From [Mycobacterium] vasticus (lineage in GTDB: Bacteria; Actinomycetota; Actinomycetes; Mycobacteriales; Mycobacteriaceae), in assembly GCF_020181595.1 (NCBI RefSeq), contig NZ_CP084028.1, forward strand, positions 2,818,401 through 2,882,400: DNA of 64,000 nt. The letters are read 5' to 3'. The position numbers and the translations under genes are program-made. Position 1 is the first letter of the stretch, and each line of letters opens with the position of its first letter. Under the pieces are notes generated by a model. The model was not told the origin of the DNA. It saw only the letters and a program-made list of their open reading frames with translations, and searched no databases. This document shows positions 1-8,815 of this stretch, one piece after another.

Positions 1-99
<99 letters not shown>

Positions 100-1541
100 A
101 CCACCTTGGTCTCCAGATACTCCTCGAAGCCGGCGAGCCCCATCTCGCGGCCGATCCCGGACTGCTTGTAGCCGCCGAACGGCACATCGGCGGAGTACCA
201 CATGCCGCCGTTGACGTTCACGGTCCCGGCTCGCAGCCGGGCGGCCACGCCGGCGGCGCGCCCTCCGTCGGCGCCGAATACCGTGCCGGACAGGCCATAC
301 GGCGAATCGTTGGCTATGCGCACCGCATCGGCGTCGCCGTCGTGGGCCAGCACCACCAGCACCGGGCCGAAGATCTCTTCGCGCGCTGCCCGTGCGTCGT
401 TGGTCAGCCCGGCGATCACACTCGGCTCGATGTAGAAACCCCGGTCCGCCCAGGCCGGCCGGCCGCCGCCGCAACCGAACGTGCCGCCTTCGGCCACCGC
501 CAGGTCGAGATAGGACTGCACCCGGTCTCGTTGCCGTGCCGAAATCAAGGGCCCGCACAGGGTTTTCGGATCACTGGGGTCTCCGAACGGGATCGCCGAC
601 ACGGCGGCCACCACCGCATCGACAGCGTCGCCATAGCGTTCACGCGGCACCACCAGCCGGGTGGTCAGCGCACAGCCCTGCCCGGCGTGCGTCGTCACGG
701 TGCGAGCCGCCGCCGCGCACGCCGCCCCCAGGTCGGCGTCGTCGAGCACCAGGAACGCCGATTTGCCGCCGAGTTCGAGAAACACCTTCTTGATGGTCGC
801 CGCGGCGGCGGTCATCACCGAGCGGCCGGTGGTGGTCGAGCCGGTGAACGACACCGCATCCACCCGCGGATCCTCGGCCAACAACCCGCCGATGCGGTGG
901 TCGGCAGCGGTCACGACGTTGACCACGCCCGGCGGAAAGTCGGTCCTCTCGGCGATGATGCGGCCGACTTCTGCTGCGCACCAGGGGGTGTCGGGTGCCG
1001 GTTTGAGCACCACGGTATTGCCCGCGGCCAGGGCCGGCCCGATCTTGGCGAGGTTGACCTGATGCGGAAAGTTCCACGGGGTGATGGCCCCGACCACCCC
1101 GAAGGGTTCGCGCAGCATGGTCCGCCGGGTGGCGATGCCCAGCGGTGCCGCCTCCCCCAGATCCACCGTCCACGGATAGTTCTCGGCAGTGTCTGCGGGG
1201 AAGGCCAGATCGTCCACCGGTGTCTGCAACTGCCCGGTGTAGGTCAGCATCCGCGGTGCACCGGCCTCGGCGATGGTGATCTCGCGCAGAGTCTCGATCT
1301 CGTCATTGAGGGCGTCGCGCAGTTGACGCAGGCAGTGCACCCGCAGCGCGGTGTCGCGGCTCCAGTCCGAGCCGTCGAAGGCGCGGCGGGCCGCGGCGAC
1401 GGCCCGGTCCAGGTCGGCTGCGTCGGCGTCGGCGGCCTGCCCGAGCGGTTCCTCGGTGGCGGGATTGACGGTCGGAAACGCCCCGGCCCCGCCGGGTACC
1501 AGTGCACCGTCGATCAGCAAGGAGGTCGGCGGGCCGGTCAC
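100..1541 (-). CDS. NAD(P)-dependent aldehyde dehydrogenase, 3' end lost in the poly-C tract
   Basis: Oxidises an aldehyde to the carboxylic acid with NAD(P)+; the substrate cannot be told. The frame opens with GTG at 1541 (VTGPPTSLLIDGAL) and stays open for about 480 codons. Visible family marks are the catalytic cysteine in HAGQGC, the EEIFGPVL block and the C-terminal PFGGYKQSGIGRE block. Family members have about 480-500 residues, so only roughly the last ten codons and the stop are missing, swallowed by the C tract. It is divergent from the flavin oxidoreductase at 1634, and the two may share the 92-base intergenic region. No stop is visible in the window. Confidence 0.93.
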
Positions 1542-1633
1542 GCACCCCAGGCTAACGGCGCGGCCGCGCCGTGATCGATCGATTGCCCAATTCGTGCGCT
1601 ACCGTGACGCCCAGGAGGTGACCGGCCGATCCC

Positions 1634-2572
1634 ATGCCGCTATTGAGCGCCCTGCGCCTGAACATGACATGCGTCCCCGGCTCCACGACGGCCAATGCCG
1701 AACGGTACCGGGCGGCGCTGGAGATGGCGTCCTATGCCGATGCACACGGAGTCACCGCAATCGGTTGCGAGGAACATCATCTCGCGGCCACCGGGTGGCT
1801 GCCGGCCCCGCTGCTGATGGCGGCCGCCGTCGCGGGCGCCACGCAGAACATCCGCATCAGCGTCGGCGCGCTGCTGGTGCCGCTCTACGATCCGGTGCGC
1901 CTCGCCGAGGACATCGCCGTGCTCGACCAGCTGTCGGCCGGGCGGGTCAGCTACGTCGCCGGGATCGGGTACCGGCCGGCTGAATACCACGCCGTCGGCA
2001 AGGATTTCGCGCGCCGGGGCAAGCTGATGGACGAGTCGTTGGCCGTGTTGCTCAAGGCCTGGGGCGACGGGCCTTTCGAGTACCACGGCCAATGGATCGA
2101 TGTCACGCCCAAACCGTGCAGCACACCGCATCCGGTGTTGTTCATCGGCGGGATGAGCGCCGCGGCGGCACGGCGGGCGGCCCGGTTCGGGTTGCCGTTC
2201 TGTCCGCCGATGCCGATGCCCGACATCGAGGCGGTGTATCGGGCCGAACTCGAACGAAACGGCAAGCAGGGTTTCGTGTTCTGCCCCGAGAACGGCAACA
2301 CCGTCACGCATCTGACCACCGACCCGGAGGCTGCCCGGGCCCGGTGCGGCGAGTACTTCCGCAACGAGGAAGCCGAATACCTCTCGTGGGCGGTGCCGGA
2401 TCTGCAGCGCCCCAACGGGCGCATGGAAATCCTCACCCCCGAAGAGTTGATCGCTCAGTGCCGCGCCGGGCGGACCGGGGTGACCCTGCATCCGCTGATC
2501 GGCGGACTGCCCCTCGACGAAGGATGGGCAAGCCTGCGGCTGCTGGCCGAAACGGTGCTGCCCGCGCTCTAG
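1634..2572 (+). CDS. LLM-class (luciferase-like) flavin-dependent oxidoreductase
   Basis: A 312-residue protein of the bacterial luciferase-like fold, which uses FMN or F420 for monooxygenation or hydride transfer. The N-terminal GCEEHHLA block, the SVGALLVPLYDPVRLAEDIAVLD block and the AGIGYRPAEY loop are typical of the family; the substrate is unknown. The ATG is chosen because the protein begins with a family-like beta strand; a strong GGAGG lies 16 bases upstream, rather far. The sequence TACCGT at 1600-1605 could be a -10 element. Its last four bases overlap the end of the convergent acyltransferase gene. F420 dependence is likely in a mycobacterium but not proved here. Confidence 0.88.
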   Translation: MPLLSALRLNMTCVPGSTTANAERYRAALEMASYADAHGVTAIGCEEHHLAATGWLPAPLLMAAAVAGATQNIRISVGALLVPLYDPVRLAEDIAVLDQLSAGRVSYVAGIGYRPAEYHAVGKDFARRGKLMDESLAVLLKAWGDGPFEYHGQWIDVTPKPCSTPHPVLFIGGMSAAAARRAARFGLPFCPPMPMPDIEAVYRAELERNGKQGFVFCPENGNTVTHLTTDPEAARARCGEYFRNEEAEYLSWAVPDLQRPNGRMEILTPEELIAQCRAGRTGVTLHPLIGGLPLDEGWASLRLLAETVLPAL

Positions 2573-3309
2573 TTCTGAGCGGCCTTCTTGCGTTCGATGT
2601 CGGCCAGGGCGGCAGCCAGCTCGGCACGCTCGGCGGCCGAGGTCTCCCAGGCCAGCTTGCGGTTCTTGACCACCTTGGCCGGAGCGCCCACCGCGATCGA
2701 GTAGTCCGGGATGACGCCCTTGACCACCGCATGCGCGCCCAGCACGCAGCCGCGGCCGACGCTGGTCTCACGCAGGATCGTGACCTTGGCCGCGATCCAG
2801 GTGTCCGGCCCGATCCGGACCGGGCTCTTGATGATGCCCTGGTCCTTGATCGGCAGATCGATGTTGTCCATCTTGTGGTCGAAGTCGCAGACGTAGCACC
2901 AGTCGGCCATCAGCACCGAGTCGCCCAACTCGATGTCGAGATAGGTGTTGATGACGTTGTCGCGGCCCAGCACCACCTTGTCGCCGAATCGCAGCGACCC
3001 CTCGTGGGCCCGGATGGTGTTCTTGTCGCCGATGTGCACCCACCGGCCGATCTCCATCTGGGACAGTTCCGGGGTTGCCTGGATCTCCACGCCCTTGCCC
3101 AGAAAGACCATGCCGCGAGTGATGATGTGCGGGTTGGCCAGCTTGAACTTCAGCAACCGCCAGTACCGGACCAGGTACCACGGGGTGTAGGCGCGGTTGG
3201 CCAACACCCAGCGCAGCGAGGCGACAGTGAGGAACTTGGCCTGGCGCGGGTCCCGCAGCCGTGAACCCCGCCAGCGTTTGTGGATCGGCGCACCCCACAT
3301 GGTCGTCAT
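2569..3309 (-). CDS. Left-handed beta-helix acyltransferase (Rv3034c-like)
   Basis: A 246-residue protein with an N-terminal basic/helical part (about 1-60) and a hexapeptide-repeat beta-helix (about 70-215), including GRWVHIGDKN, IGPDTWIAAKVTI and VGRGCVLGAHAVVKG, ending in the IAVGAPAKVV block of maltose/galactoside O-acetyltransferases. It probably transfers an acyl group from acyl-CoA to a sugar or lipid acceptor. It matches the position of Rv3034c next to the Rv3035-like lipoprotein. A TAGGCT -10 element on the minus strand (3318-3323) ends nine bases before the ATG, so the mRNA is probably leaderless or nearly so. It is divergent from the lipoprotein gene at 3401. Acceptor unknown. Confidence 0.88.
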   Translation of the reverse strand: MTTMWGAPIHKRWRGSRLRDPRQAKFLTVASLRWVLANRAYTPWYLVRYWRLLKFKLANPHIITRGMVFLGKGVEIQATPELSQMEIGRWVHIGDKNTIRAHEGSLRFGDKVVLGRDNVINTYLDIELGDSVLMADWCYVCDFDHKMDNIDLPIKDQGIIKSPVRIGPDTWIAAKVTILRETSVGRGCVLGAHAVVKGVIPDYSIAVGAPAKVVKNRKLAWETSAAERAELAAALADIERKKAAQN

Positions 3310-3317
3310 GGCCGGAA

Positions 3318-3323
3318 AGCCTA
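3318..3323 (-). promoter_or_regulatory. -10 element (TAGGCT) of the acyltransferase gene
   Basis: TANNNT-type hexamer on the minus strand, nine bases upstream of the ATG at 3309, placing the transcript start at or next to the start codon. A second TANNNT (TACCCT, 3348-3353, plus strand) could serve the divergent lipoprotein gene. Confidence 0.5.
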
Positions 3324-3400
3324 CGCGAGCGGGTTTGTGCCACGCGCTACCCTCACCTGGACTCGTTCACCCGCTCAGCGACGGATTGGGGATTGCCACT

Positions 3401-4699
3401 GTGTTGCGGCGACGTGGTGCCCTGGCCGGAATCGCAGTCCTGGCGGTGGCGGGGACGCTGAGCGGATGCGCCAACACCGATTCGTGGGTCCAGGCCGCTC
3501 CCGCGCCGGGTTGGCCCGCCCAGTACGCCGACGCCGCCAACAGCAGCCACACCGACACCGCAGGAGCCGGCGACCTGCAGTTGGACTGGACTCGCTCGGT
3601 CAAGGGTGAGCTGGGTGCCGGACCGGCACTGGGCGCGACGGGCTGGCTGATGCTCAACGCCCAGACCGACGCGGGCTGCTCGCTGATGCAGTGGGAGAAC
3701 GCCGATCACGGCAGGCAGCGGTGGTGCACGCGGCTGCTGCAGGGCGGCGGGTTCTTCAGCCCGCTGATGGACGGCTTCGACAACGTCTACGTCGGCCAGC
3801 CGGGTGCCATGCTGTCGTTTCCGCCCACCCAGTGGATTCGCTGGCGTGCTCCGGTGATCGGGATGCCGTCGACCCCGCGGATCCTCGGTGACGGCCTGCT
3901 GCTGGTGGTGACACACCTGGGTCAGGTGCTGATCTTCGACACGCACGCCGGTACCGTCGTCGGTACCCCGCTGGACCTGGTGGACGGTGTGGACCCGACG
4001 GACTTCCGGCGTGGCCTCACCGACTGCCCCGCTGCCCGCCCGGACTGCCCGGTGGCCGCCGCGCCCGCCTTCTCACCGGCGAGCAACACGGTGGTGGTCG
4101 GCCTGTGGCAGCCCGGCGCCAAGGAATCGGTACTGGTCGGGCTCAAGTACCACCCCGGCGGCACGTCTCTGCTCACCCAGGAATGGACCAGCGACGCCGT
4201 CGTCGACGGAGTGCTGTCGAGCCCGGTGCTCTCGGCCGACGGATCCACCGTCTACGTCAACGGCCGCGACCAACGACTGTGGGCGATCGACGCCGGCGGC
4301 GGCAAGGCGAAATGGTCGGTGCCGCTGAAGTTCCTGGCGCAGACCCCACCGGCGGTGACGCCCGAGGGGTTGATCGTCTCCGGTGGCGGCCCGGACACCG
4401 AGCTGGTCGCGTTCGCCGACCAGGGTGAGCACGCCGAGGAGGTGTGGCGCCGCGAGGACACCGCTCCGCTGTCGTCGTCCAGCATCGCCGGAAAGGTCGG
4501 CTACACGGTGGTCGCCGGCACCAGCCTGGGGCCGGCGGGCCTGTCGTTGTTGGTGTTCGACCCGGCCGACGGGCACACCATCAACAGCTATCCGCTTCCC
4601 GAGGCGCGGGGATTTCCGCTCGGGGTCGCCGTGGGCAAGGACCGGCGGGTGGTGGCCACCACCAGCGCCGGGCAGGTCTTCAGCTTCGCGCCGGCTTAG
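3401..4699 (+). CDS. Lipoprotein with PQQ/BamB-like beta-propeller (Rv3035-like)
   Basis: Exported lipoprotein of 432 residues. The start is taken as GTG at 3401 because it places a lipoprotein signal (VLRRRGALAG..., lipobox LSGC, Cys-23) at the N-terminus; the frame is open further upstream but crosses the divergent gene. The body has repeated beta-propeller blades, for example GSTVYVNGRDQRLWAIDAGG and GKAKWSVPL, like PQQ-binding or BamB folds. It occupies the position of Rv3035. Role unknown; a cell-envelope scaffold or binding protein is plausible. Its end overlaps the convergent DUF3298 gene by four bases. Confidence 0.85.
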   Translation: MLRRRGALAGIAVLAVAGTLSGCANTDSWVQAAPAPGWPAQYADAANSSHTDTAGAGDLQLDWTRSVKGELGAGPALGATGWLMLNAQTDAGCSLMQWENADHGRQRWCTRLLQGGGFFSPLMDGFDNVYVGQPGAMLSFPPTQWIRWRAPVIGMPSTPRILGDGLLLVVTHLGQVLIFDTHAGTVVGTPLDLVDGVDPTDFRRGLTDCPAARPDCPVAAAPAFSPASNTVVVGLWQPGAKESVLVGLKYHPGGTSLLTQEWTSDAVVDGVLSSPVLSADGSTVYVNGRDQRLWAIDAGGGKAKWSVPLKFLAQTPPAVTPEGLIVSGGGPDTELVAFADQGEHAEEVWRREDTAPLSSSSIAGKVGYTVVAGTSLGPAGLSLLVFDPADGHTINSYPLPEARGFPLGVAVGKDRRVVATTSAGQVFSFAPA

Positions 4700-5394
4700 A
4701 CGTTCAGCGCCGGGATCGCGGTGCGCGGCACCTTCACCGTGGTGGCACCGGAGCTCATCGGCAGCAGTTCGCCGGGCGCGAAGTAGAAGATCACGTCCTC
4801 GTCGGTGACGGCGAAGTTCTCGTAGTGCGCCGGGTCCATCCCCGAGCCCGACGAGATCAGGATCGCCGGGACACCGGTCTGGCGTTCGAGGTCGCGCTGC
4901 ACCACCGGAAAAATTGCGTCCAGCGGCTTGGTGCCGGAGGCGAACAGCGTCTCGAAGGTGATCGCCTTGCGGGTCGCCAGGTCGTAGTTGAAGGCCTTGA
5001 ACCAGGTGGACGGTTGCGGGCCACCGAGGTCCTGGAAGATCTTGAGCACCACGCTCTGGGTGCCCTTGGCGCCCTGGCCGGACCGGTGCTGCTCGGACGT
5101 CGCGTCCATCTCATAGGGCATGTCACGAGACCCCGGCGATTTGGCCACCGCAAGGAACCCGTCGCGGTTCTGCACCAGGTATTCGGTGATCGAGTGCTGG
5201 TCGGGGTAGTCGACCGGGAACTTCATGTCCAGGGTGTAGCTCGTGGTCGCCGAGTGCACGTGGCACAGCCCGGATTCGATCGATCCACCCAGTTCGGCGC
5301 AGGGCGAGGTCGCCTGCGCCGTGGGGACGCCCGCCATACCCAGCCAGCCGCCCACTGCCCCGCCCGCCATCAGGGCGGCCACCAGAATGCGCAT
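4696..5394 (-). CDS. Secreted DUF3298/RsiV-family protein (Rv3036c-like)
   Basis: A 232-residue exported protein. The start at 5394 gives a clean Sec signal peptide (MRILVAALMAGGAVGG ... PTAQA); the frame extends upstream but without a family-like sequence. The C-terminal half (FDLGG-type strand, then YENFAVTDEDVIFYFAPGEL) matches DUF3298 of RsiV-like proteins, and the position matches Rv3036c (TB22.2). An esterase activity has been reported for the M. tuberculosis protein, so a cell-wall or secreted hydrolase is possible. A cysteine pair (PCAEL and GLCHV) may form a disulfide. Convergent with the lipoprotein gene. Confidence 0.85.
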   Translation of the reverse strand: MRILVAALMAGGAVGGWLGMAGVPTAQATSPCAELGGSIESGLCHVHSATTSYTLDMKFPVDYPDQHSITEYLVQNRDGFLAVAKSPGSRDMPYEMDATSEQHRSGQGAKGTQSVVLKIFQDLGGPQPSTWFKAFNYDLATRKAITFETLFASGTKPLDAIFPVVQRDLERQTGVPAILISSGSGMDPAHYENFAVTDEDVIFYFAPGELLPMSSGATTVKVPRTAIPALNV

Positions 5395-5470
5395 TGTCGG
5401 TTCGTCTCGCTTTGTCTCGCCTTGCCGCAGCAAGCAGGAATGGGCCGAAGCCGACAGCCTACCGGGCCGT

Positions 5471-6703
5471 TCAGCGCGACGGACGGCAGACGAAAGCAAT
5501 CGCTTTGGCCGCGGCCCCGGCCCCGATTCGGGTGATCACCACCGACAGCGCCACCTGCCCGCGCAGCCGCAGCCGGCGACGCAGGGCGTCGGGGTCGGCC
5601 TGCACATCGCGCACGCCGCGGACCAGGATCTCCAGGGTGCCGCAGCCGAGAGCCGCCAGGGCCTGCCGCAGTCGTTTCTCGCTGTAGGCCAGCGACTCGA
5701 CCACCTCGAATCCGCGTATGCCGTCCGGCAACTCGTCACCGGAGAGATACGCGATGTCGGGATCGAGTTGCCAGAGCCCGTGCCGGGCGCCGTACTGGCG
5801 GACCAGGCCGGCCCGCACCACCGCACCGTCCGGATCGATGATCCAGCGCCCCGCCGGCCGCACGTCGCAGTCGCCGGGCTCGGTGTCGGTGATCTGCTCG
5901 CCGCGGTCGAGGATCACCGCGCGGCGGCGCACCCCGGGCCCGGCCAGGCCGGGCGACCACAGGCAGGCTTCCCGCACCGAAGAACGCCACGAGGTGACTT
6001 CGATCTCGCCGGTGAAACCGAGCAGCGCGATCTTGTCGAAATCGATTCCGGGAGCGGCCTTCACAACCAGATCGCGTCCCGCGTAGGTGTCCAGCAGCCG
6101 GTCGAGGGCGGGCTGGTAGTCGGCCGGGTCGAAGCGCCGCCGGCCGCCGCTTCGCCGTGCCGGGTCGGCCAGCACGACGGTGTCCCGGGTGACCGGGGCC
6201 AGCGCATCGGCACGACACAGCGCCACGTCACCGCCCACGTTGTGCTGTGCCATGGCCAGCCGGACCGGGTCGATGTCGCTACCGACCAGCCCGGTCGCCG
6301 CGCCGCGTAGCGCCGCCAGCTCGGTACCGATCGAGCAGGTGACGTCATGCACGACGCGCCCGGCCAGGCGCGCCGCGCGGTGAACGGCCACCGCGGCCGC
6401 GCTGGCCTGCTGCAGCGCCTCGTCGGTGAACAGCCAGTCGCCGGCGTCCGGCAGCTTGGCGGCCGCGCGGCGACGCAGCAGAGTGGTCTCGACCAGCGCC
6501 GGGGTGCGGTCGCCGAACCGGGCACGCACGCCCGCGATGTCGGTGACCTTGGTGGCCTCTGTCAACGACAGTCCGGCCACCTCCCGCAGGGCGTCCTGGC
6601 CGGCCGTCGACCGCAGGTAGGTGACCTGGTCGAGGGTTAGGACGGTTTTACCCCGGTGACCATCACGTTGTAGAACCAGCCCTTGGGCACCACGCGGCGC
6701 CAC
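5471..6703 (-). CDS. THUMP-like SAM-dependent methyltransferase (Rv3037c-like)
   Basis: Contains a Rossmann methyltransferase core: HDVTCSIGTELAALRG as the SAM loop, GSDIDPVRLAMAQHN, and VVLADPARRSGGRRRFDP as the catalytic DPAR motif, with a C-terminal THUMP-like beta domain. The family resembles RNA-guanine or small-ribosomal methyltransferases; substrate unknown. The start is uncertain. The homologous region begins near VLTLDQVTYLRS (about codon 19), where no ATG, GTG or TTG lies in frame. The ATG at 6703 lies inside the upstream methyltransferase gene (67-base overlap), and a GTG at 6577 would remove conserved-looking residues. It sits directly behind the Rv3038c-like gene and is probably translationally coupled. 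Confidence 0.8.
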   Translation of the reverse strand: MAPRGAQGLVLQRDGHRGKTVLTLDQVTYLRSTAGQDALREVAGLSLTEATKVTDIAGVRARFGDRTPALVETTLLRRRAAAKLPDAGDWLFTDEALQQASAAAVAVHRAARLAGRVVHDVTCSIGTELAALRGAATGLVGSDIDPVRLAMAQHNVGGDVALCRADALAPVTRDTVVLADPARRSGGRRRFDPADYQPALDRLLDTYAGRDLVVKAAPGIDFDKIALLGFTGEIEVTSWRSSVREACLWSPGLAGPGVRRRAVILDRGEQITDTEPGDCDVRPAGRWIIDPDGAVVRAGLVRQYGARHGLWQLDPDIAYLSGDELPDGIRGFEVVESLAYSEKRLRQALAALGCGTLEILVRGVRDVQADPDALRRRLRLRGQVALSVVITRIGAGAAAKAIAFVCRPSR

Positions 6704-7611
6704 ACGTTGGCGTCCAGCCAGCTCAGCGTCGTCCAGCTGCCGAAGGCGAACCGCGCCCAGCGGAAGCCGAGCTTGCCCGGCGGGACGGTCGACTCAAAGG
6801 TCCGCACCGGCCAGCCCAGCATGGCGGCGGTGAACTCCTCGCTGGCCGTGCTCACCTCGACCGCTCCGGCGTTGGCGGCCATGCGCTCCAGGTCGGCGGG
6901 CTCGAAGGTGTGCAGGTCCACGATCCACTCCAGCGCCGCGGCGCGAGAGTTCTCGTCGAGCTCCTCCTGCGGCCGGCGCCAGGAGCCCATACCGGGCAGC
7001 TTCATCGCGGCGACGGTGGTCTTCCAGGTCAGGTCCGCCAGCCGACGGGCGTAGAAGTTGCCGACAGTGGTGGGCTCGCCGGCGAACACGAACCGCCCGC
7101 CCGGCTTGAGCACCCGGATCACCTCGCGCAGCGACAGTTCGACGTCGGGAATGTGGTGCAGCACCGCGTGGCCGACCACCAGGTCGAAGGTGTTGTCCTC
7201 ATACGGGATGCCCTCGGCGTCGGCGACCCGGCCGTCGACGTCGAGGCCCAGGGCCTGACCGTTGCGGGTGGCGACCTTGACCATGCCCGGCGAGAGGTCG
7301 GTGACCGACCCGCGCCGCGCCACCCCGGACTGCATCAGGTTGAGCAGGAAGAAGCCGGTGCCGCAGCCCAGCTCCAGGGCCCTGTCGTAGAGCGGGGCTG
7401 CGCCGGTGCGCTCGTCCACCGGCACGATCACGTCGAAGCGACCCCGGGCGTAGTCGATGCACCGCTCGTCGTAGGAGATCGACCACTTCTCGTCGTACTG
7501 CTCGGCCTCCCAGTCGTGGTAGAGCACCTGAGCGAGCTTGCTGTCGTGCCGTGCGGCCTCCACCTGCTCAGCGGTGGCGTGCGGGTTCGGCGTCGGGTCC
7601 GTGCTCGTCAT
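6637..7611 (-). CDS. Class I SAM-dependent methyltransferase (Rv3038c-like)
   Basis: A 324-residue Methyltransf_11/25-type enzyme. The SAM-binding motif I is ALELGCGTGFFLLN, the acidic post-I residue is in VTDLSPGMVKVA, and the VGHAVLHHIPDVELSLREV and LKPGGRFVFAGEP motifs follow. The C-terminal third is specific to this mycobacterial group. The acceptor, possibly a lipid or quinone, is not known. Gene order with the THUMP-like gene matches Rv3038c-Rv3037c. TAGGCT (7620-7625) lies nine bases before the ATG, suggesting a leaderless or very short-leader mRNA. Confidence 0.88.
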   Translation of the reverse strand: MTSTDPTPNPHATAEQVEAARHDSKLAQVLYHDWEAEQYDEKWSISYDERCIDYARGRFDVIVPVDERTGAAPLYDRALELGCGTGFFLLNLMQSGVARRGSVTDLSPGMVKVATRNGQALGLDVDGRVADAEGIPYEDNTFDLVVGHAVLHHIPDVELSLREVIRVLKPGGRFVFAGEPTTVGNFYARRLADLTWKTTVAAMKLPGMGSWRRPQEELDENSRAAALEWIVDLHTFEPADLERMAANAGAVEVSTASEEFTAAMLGWPVRTFESTVPPGKLGFRWARFAFGSWTTLSWLDANVWRRVVPKGWFYNVMVTGVKPS

Positions 7612-7619
7612 AGTGAGTC

Positions 7620-7625
7620 AGCCTA
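7620..7625 (-). promoter_or_regulatory. -10 element (TAGGCT) of the methyltransferase pair
   Basis: TANNNT hexamer on the minus strand ending nine bases upstream of the ATG at 7611. No Shine-Dalgarno lies between, which fits a leaderless start. Confidence 0.5.
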
Positions 7626-7671
7626 AGCGGTGGCTGCGAGAACGACGAAGTCGGGCGCTGGGGTCGAGCCG

Positions 7672-8661
7672 TCACGCCGCGGCCAGGGTTTCCATCACCG
7701 CCTGCGGGAACGCGTCGAACGCGGCGATCACGTCGTTGAAGCCGGTCTGCATCGCCGCGGTGATGTCGGCGGGGTCCCCGCCCTGGATGGCCTCCCAGAG
7801 GTGCCAGAGCGCGATCTGCGGCGCGGTGATCAGATCGCGGTAGTCGAGGAACAACCCGGTGAGCAGGTCCGGAGTCGCCGGCACAGATATGCCGTCCCAG
7901 CTGACCAGCGTCCAGCCGTCGGTGGGGTTGCCCTCCAGGACGGCCTGGCCACCGTTGGGGGGCGGGCCGCCGTTTTCCAGCACCGTCTGCAGAATCGGCC
8001 AGATATCCGGGTTCTTGACGTTCATCAGCGTCCAGATGGCGATATCGCCGCCGCTGGACGACGCCACAGCGGTCGTGCCGCTGCCCGCAAGGGTGTTGTC
8101 GTACATCGTCTGGACGGCTCGGTCGACCTGGTCGTCGAACACCACCCCGTTGTAGTTGGTGCCGGGCTCTGAGACGAGGAGGTTGCCGAGGATCCACGAC
8201 GCCATCGGCAGGAAGAAGGAGGCTTCGCTGATCAGGTTGCGGGGCTGCTCTTCGAAGAGGCCGGCGGGGATCTCGTTGAGATCGGGCAGTACCTGCACAT
8301 CCAACCCCAGGGCCGCGGCCAGCGGGGCCATGGTCTCCTGGGTGCGGATGAGCTCCGAGGCATAGACGCCGGCGATGCCGCTCGGGAACTCCGCCTGAAT
8401 GGATTGGGCTACGGCGCCCGCCTGCTGCTCGCCGAGTGCGGTGAGCGGAGCACCGGGCGGCAGCGTGCCGAGAATGTTGTTGACGTCGTCGGTCGACTGC
8501 CCGTGCCGCACCAGATCCAGTGTGATGTCCGCGGCGGTGAGTTGGATGTCGACGGCCAGGGCCGCAGCGGGTGGGGGCGCCGTCGGCGTGACGGTGACGA
8601 TCCCGAGTGCGGCCATCGTGATGCCGGCGGTTGTCCACGTTCGGTTGGCGGTTCGCTTCAT
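7672..8661 (-). CDS. Secreted histidine-phosphatase-family protein, copy 1 (second catalytic His replaced by Ser)
   Basis: A 329-residue exported protein of the phosphoglycerate-mutase/histidine phosphatase superfamily. The start at 8661 follows a GGGGGATAGAG ribosome-binding site and gives a signal peptide ending near PPPAAA. The phosphate-binding LVRHGQS is at residues 50-56 and the YASELIRTQET block follows. Where copies 2 and 3 have FSHGA and FAHAG, this copy reads SSSGG, so the second catalytic histidine is Ser-203. Activity is therefore doubtful and a binding or regulatory role is possible. It is the most downstream of three tandem paralogues that share the block NPTDGWTLVSWDG and a C-terminal GGDP / QTGF / FPQAV region. 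Confidence 0.87.
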   Translation of the reverse strand: MKRTANRTWTTAGITMAALGIVTVTPTAPPPAAALAVDIQLTAADITLDLVRHGQSTDDVNNILGTLPPGAPLTALGEQQAGAVAQSIQAEFPSGIAGVYASELIRTQETMAPLAAALGLDVQVLPDLNEIPAGLFEEQPRNLISEASFFLPMASWILGNLLVSEPGTNYNGVVFDDQVDRAVQTMYDNTLAGSGTTAVASSSGGDIAIWTLMNVKNPDIWPILQTVLENGGPPPNGGQAVLEGNPTDGWTLVSWDGISVPATPDLLTGLFLDYRDLITAPQIALWHLWEAIQGGDPADITAAMQTGFNDVIAAFDAFPQAVMETLAAA

Positions 8662-8763
8662 CTCTATCCCCCAGACAGGGTGTGATGCGACCCAGTTCAC
8701 ATCACGAGTAGCGGCCGGATACCCCTCTTTCAGCGAAACCAAACGCGGTTGCCAGAAAAGCAC

Positions 8764-8799
8764 AGCCGGGCGCGACGGGATCTCCCGTCGCGCCCGGCT
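8764..8799 (-). terminator. Perfect 17-bp hairpin behind phosphatase copy 2
   Basis: Arms 8764-8780 and 8783-8799 are perfect reverse complements of 17 bases separated by two bases. The hairpin begins 17 bases after the stop of the copy-2 gene and precedes copy 1. There is no long U tract, as is usual for mycobacterial terminators. It suggests that copies 1 and 2 are not one simple transcript. Confidence 0.7.
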
Positions 8800-8815
8800 G
8801 GACGCTTGCCGCCTG

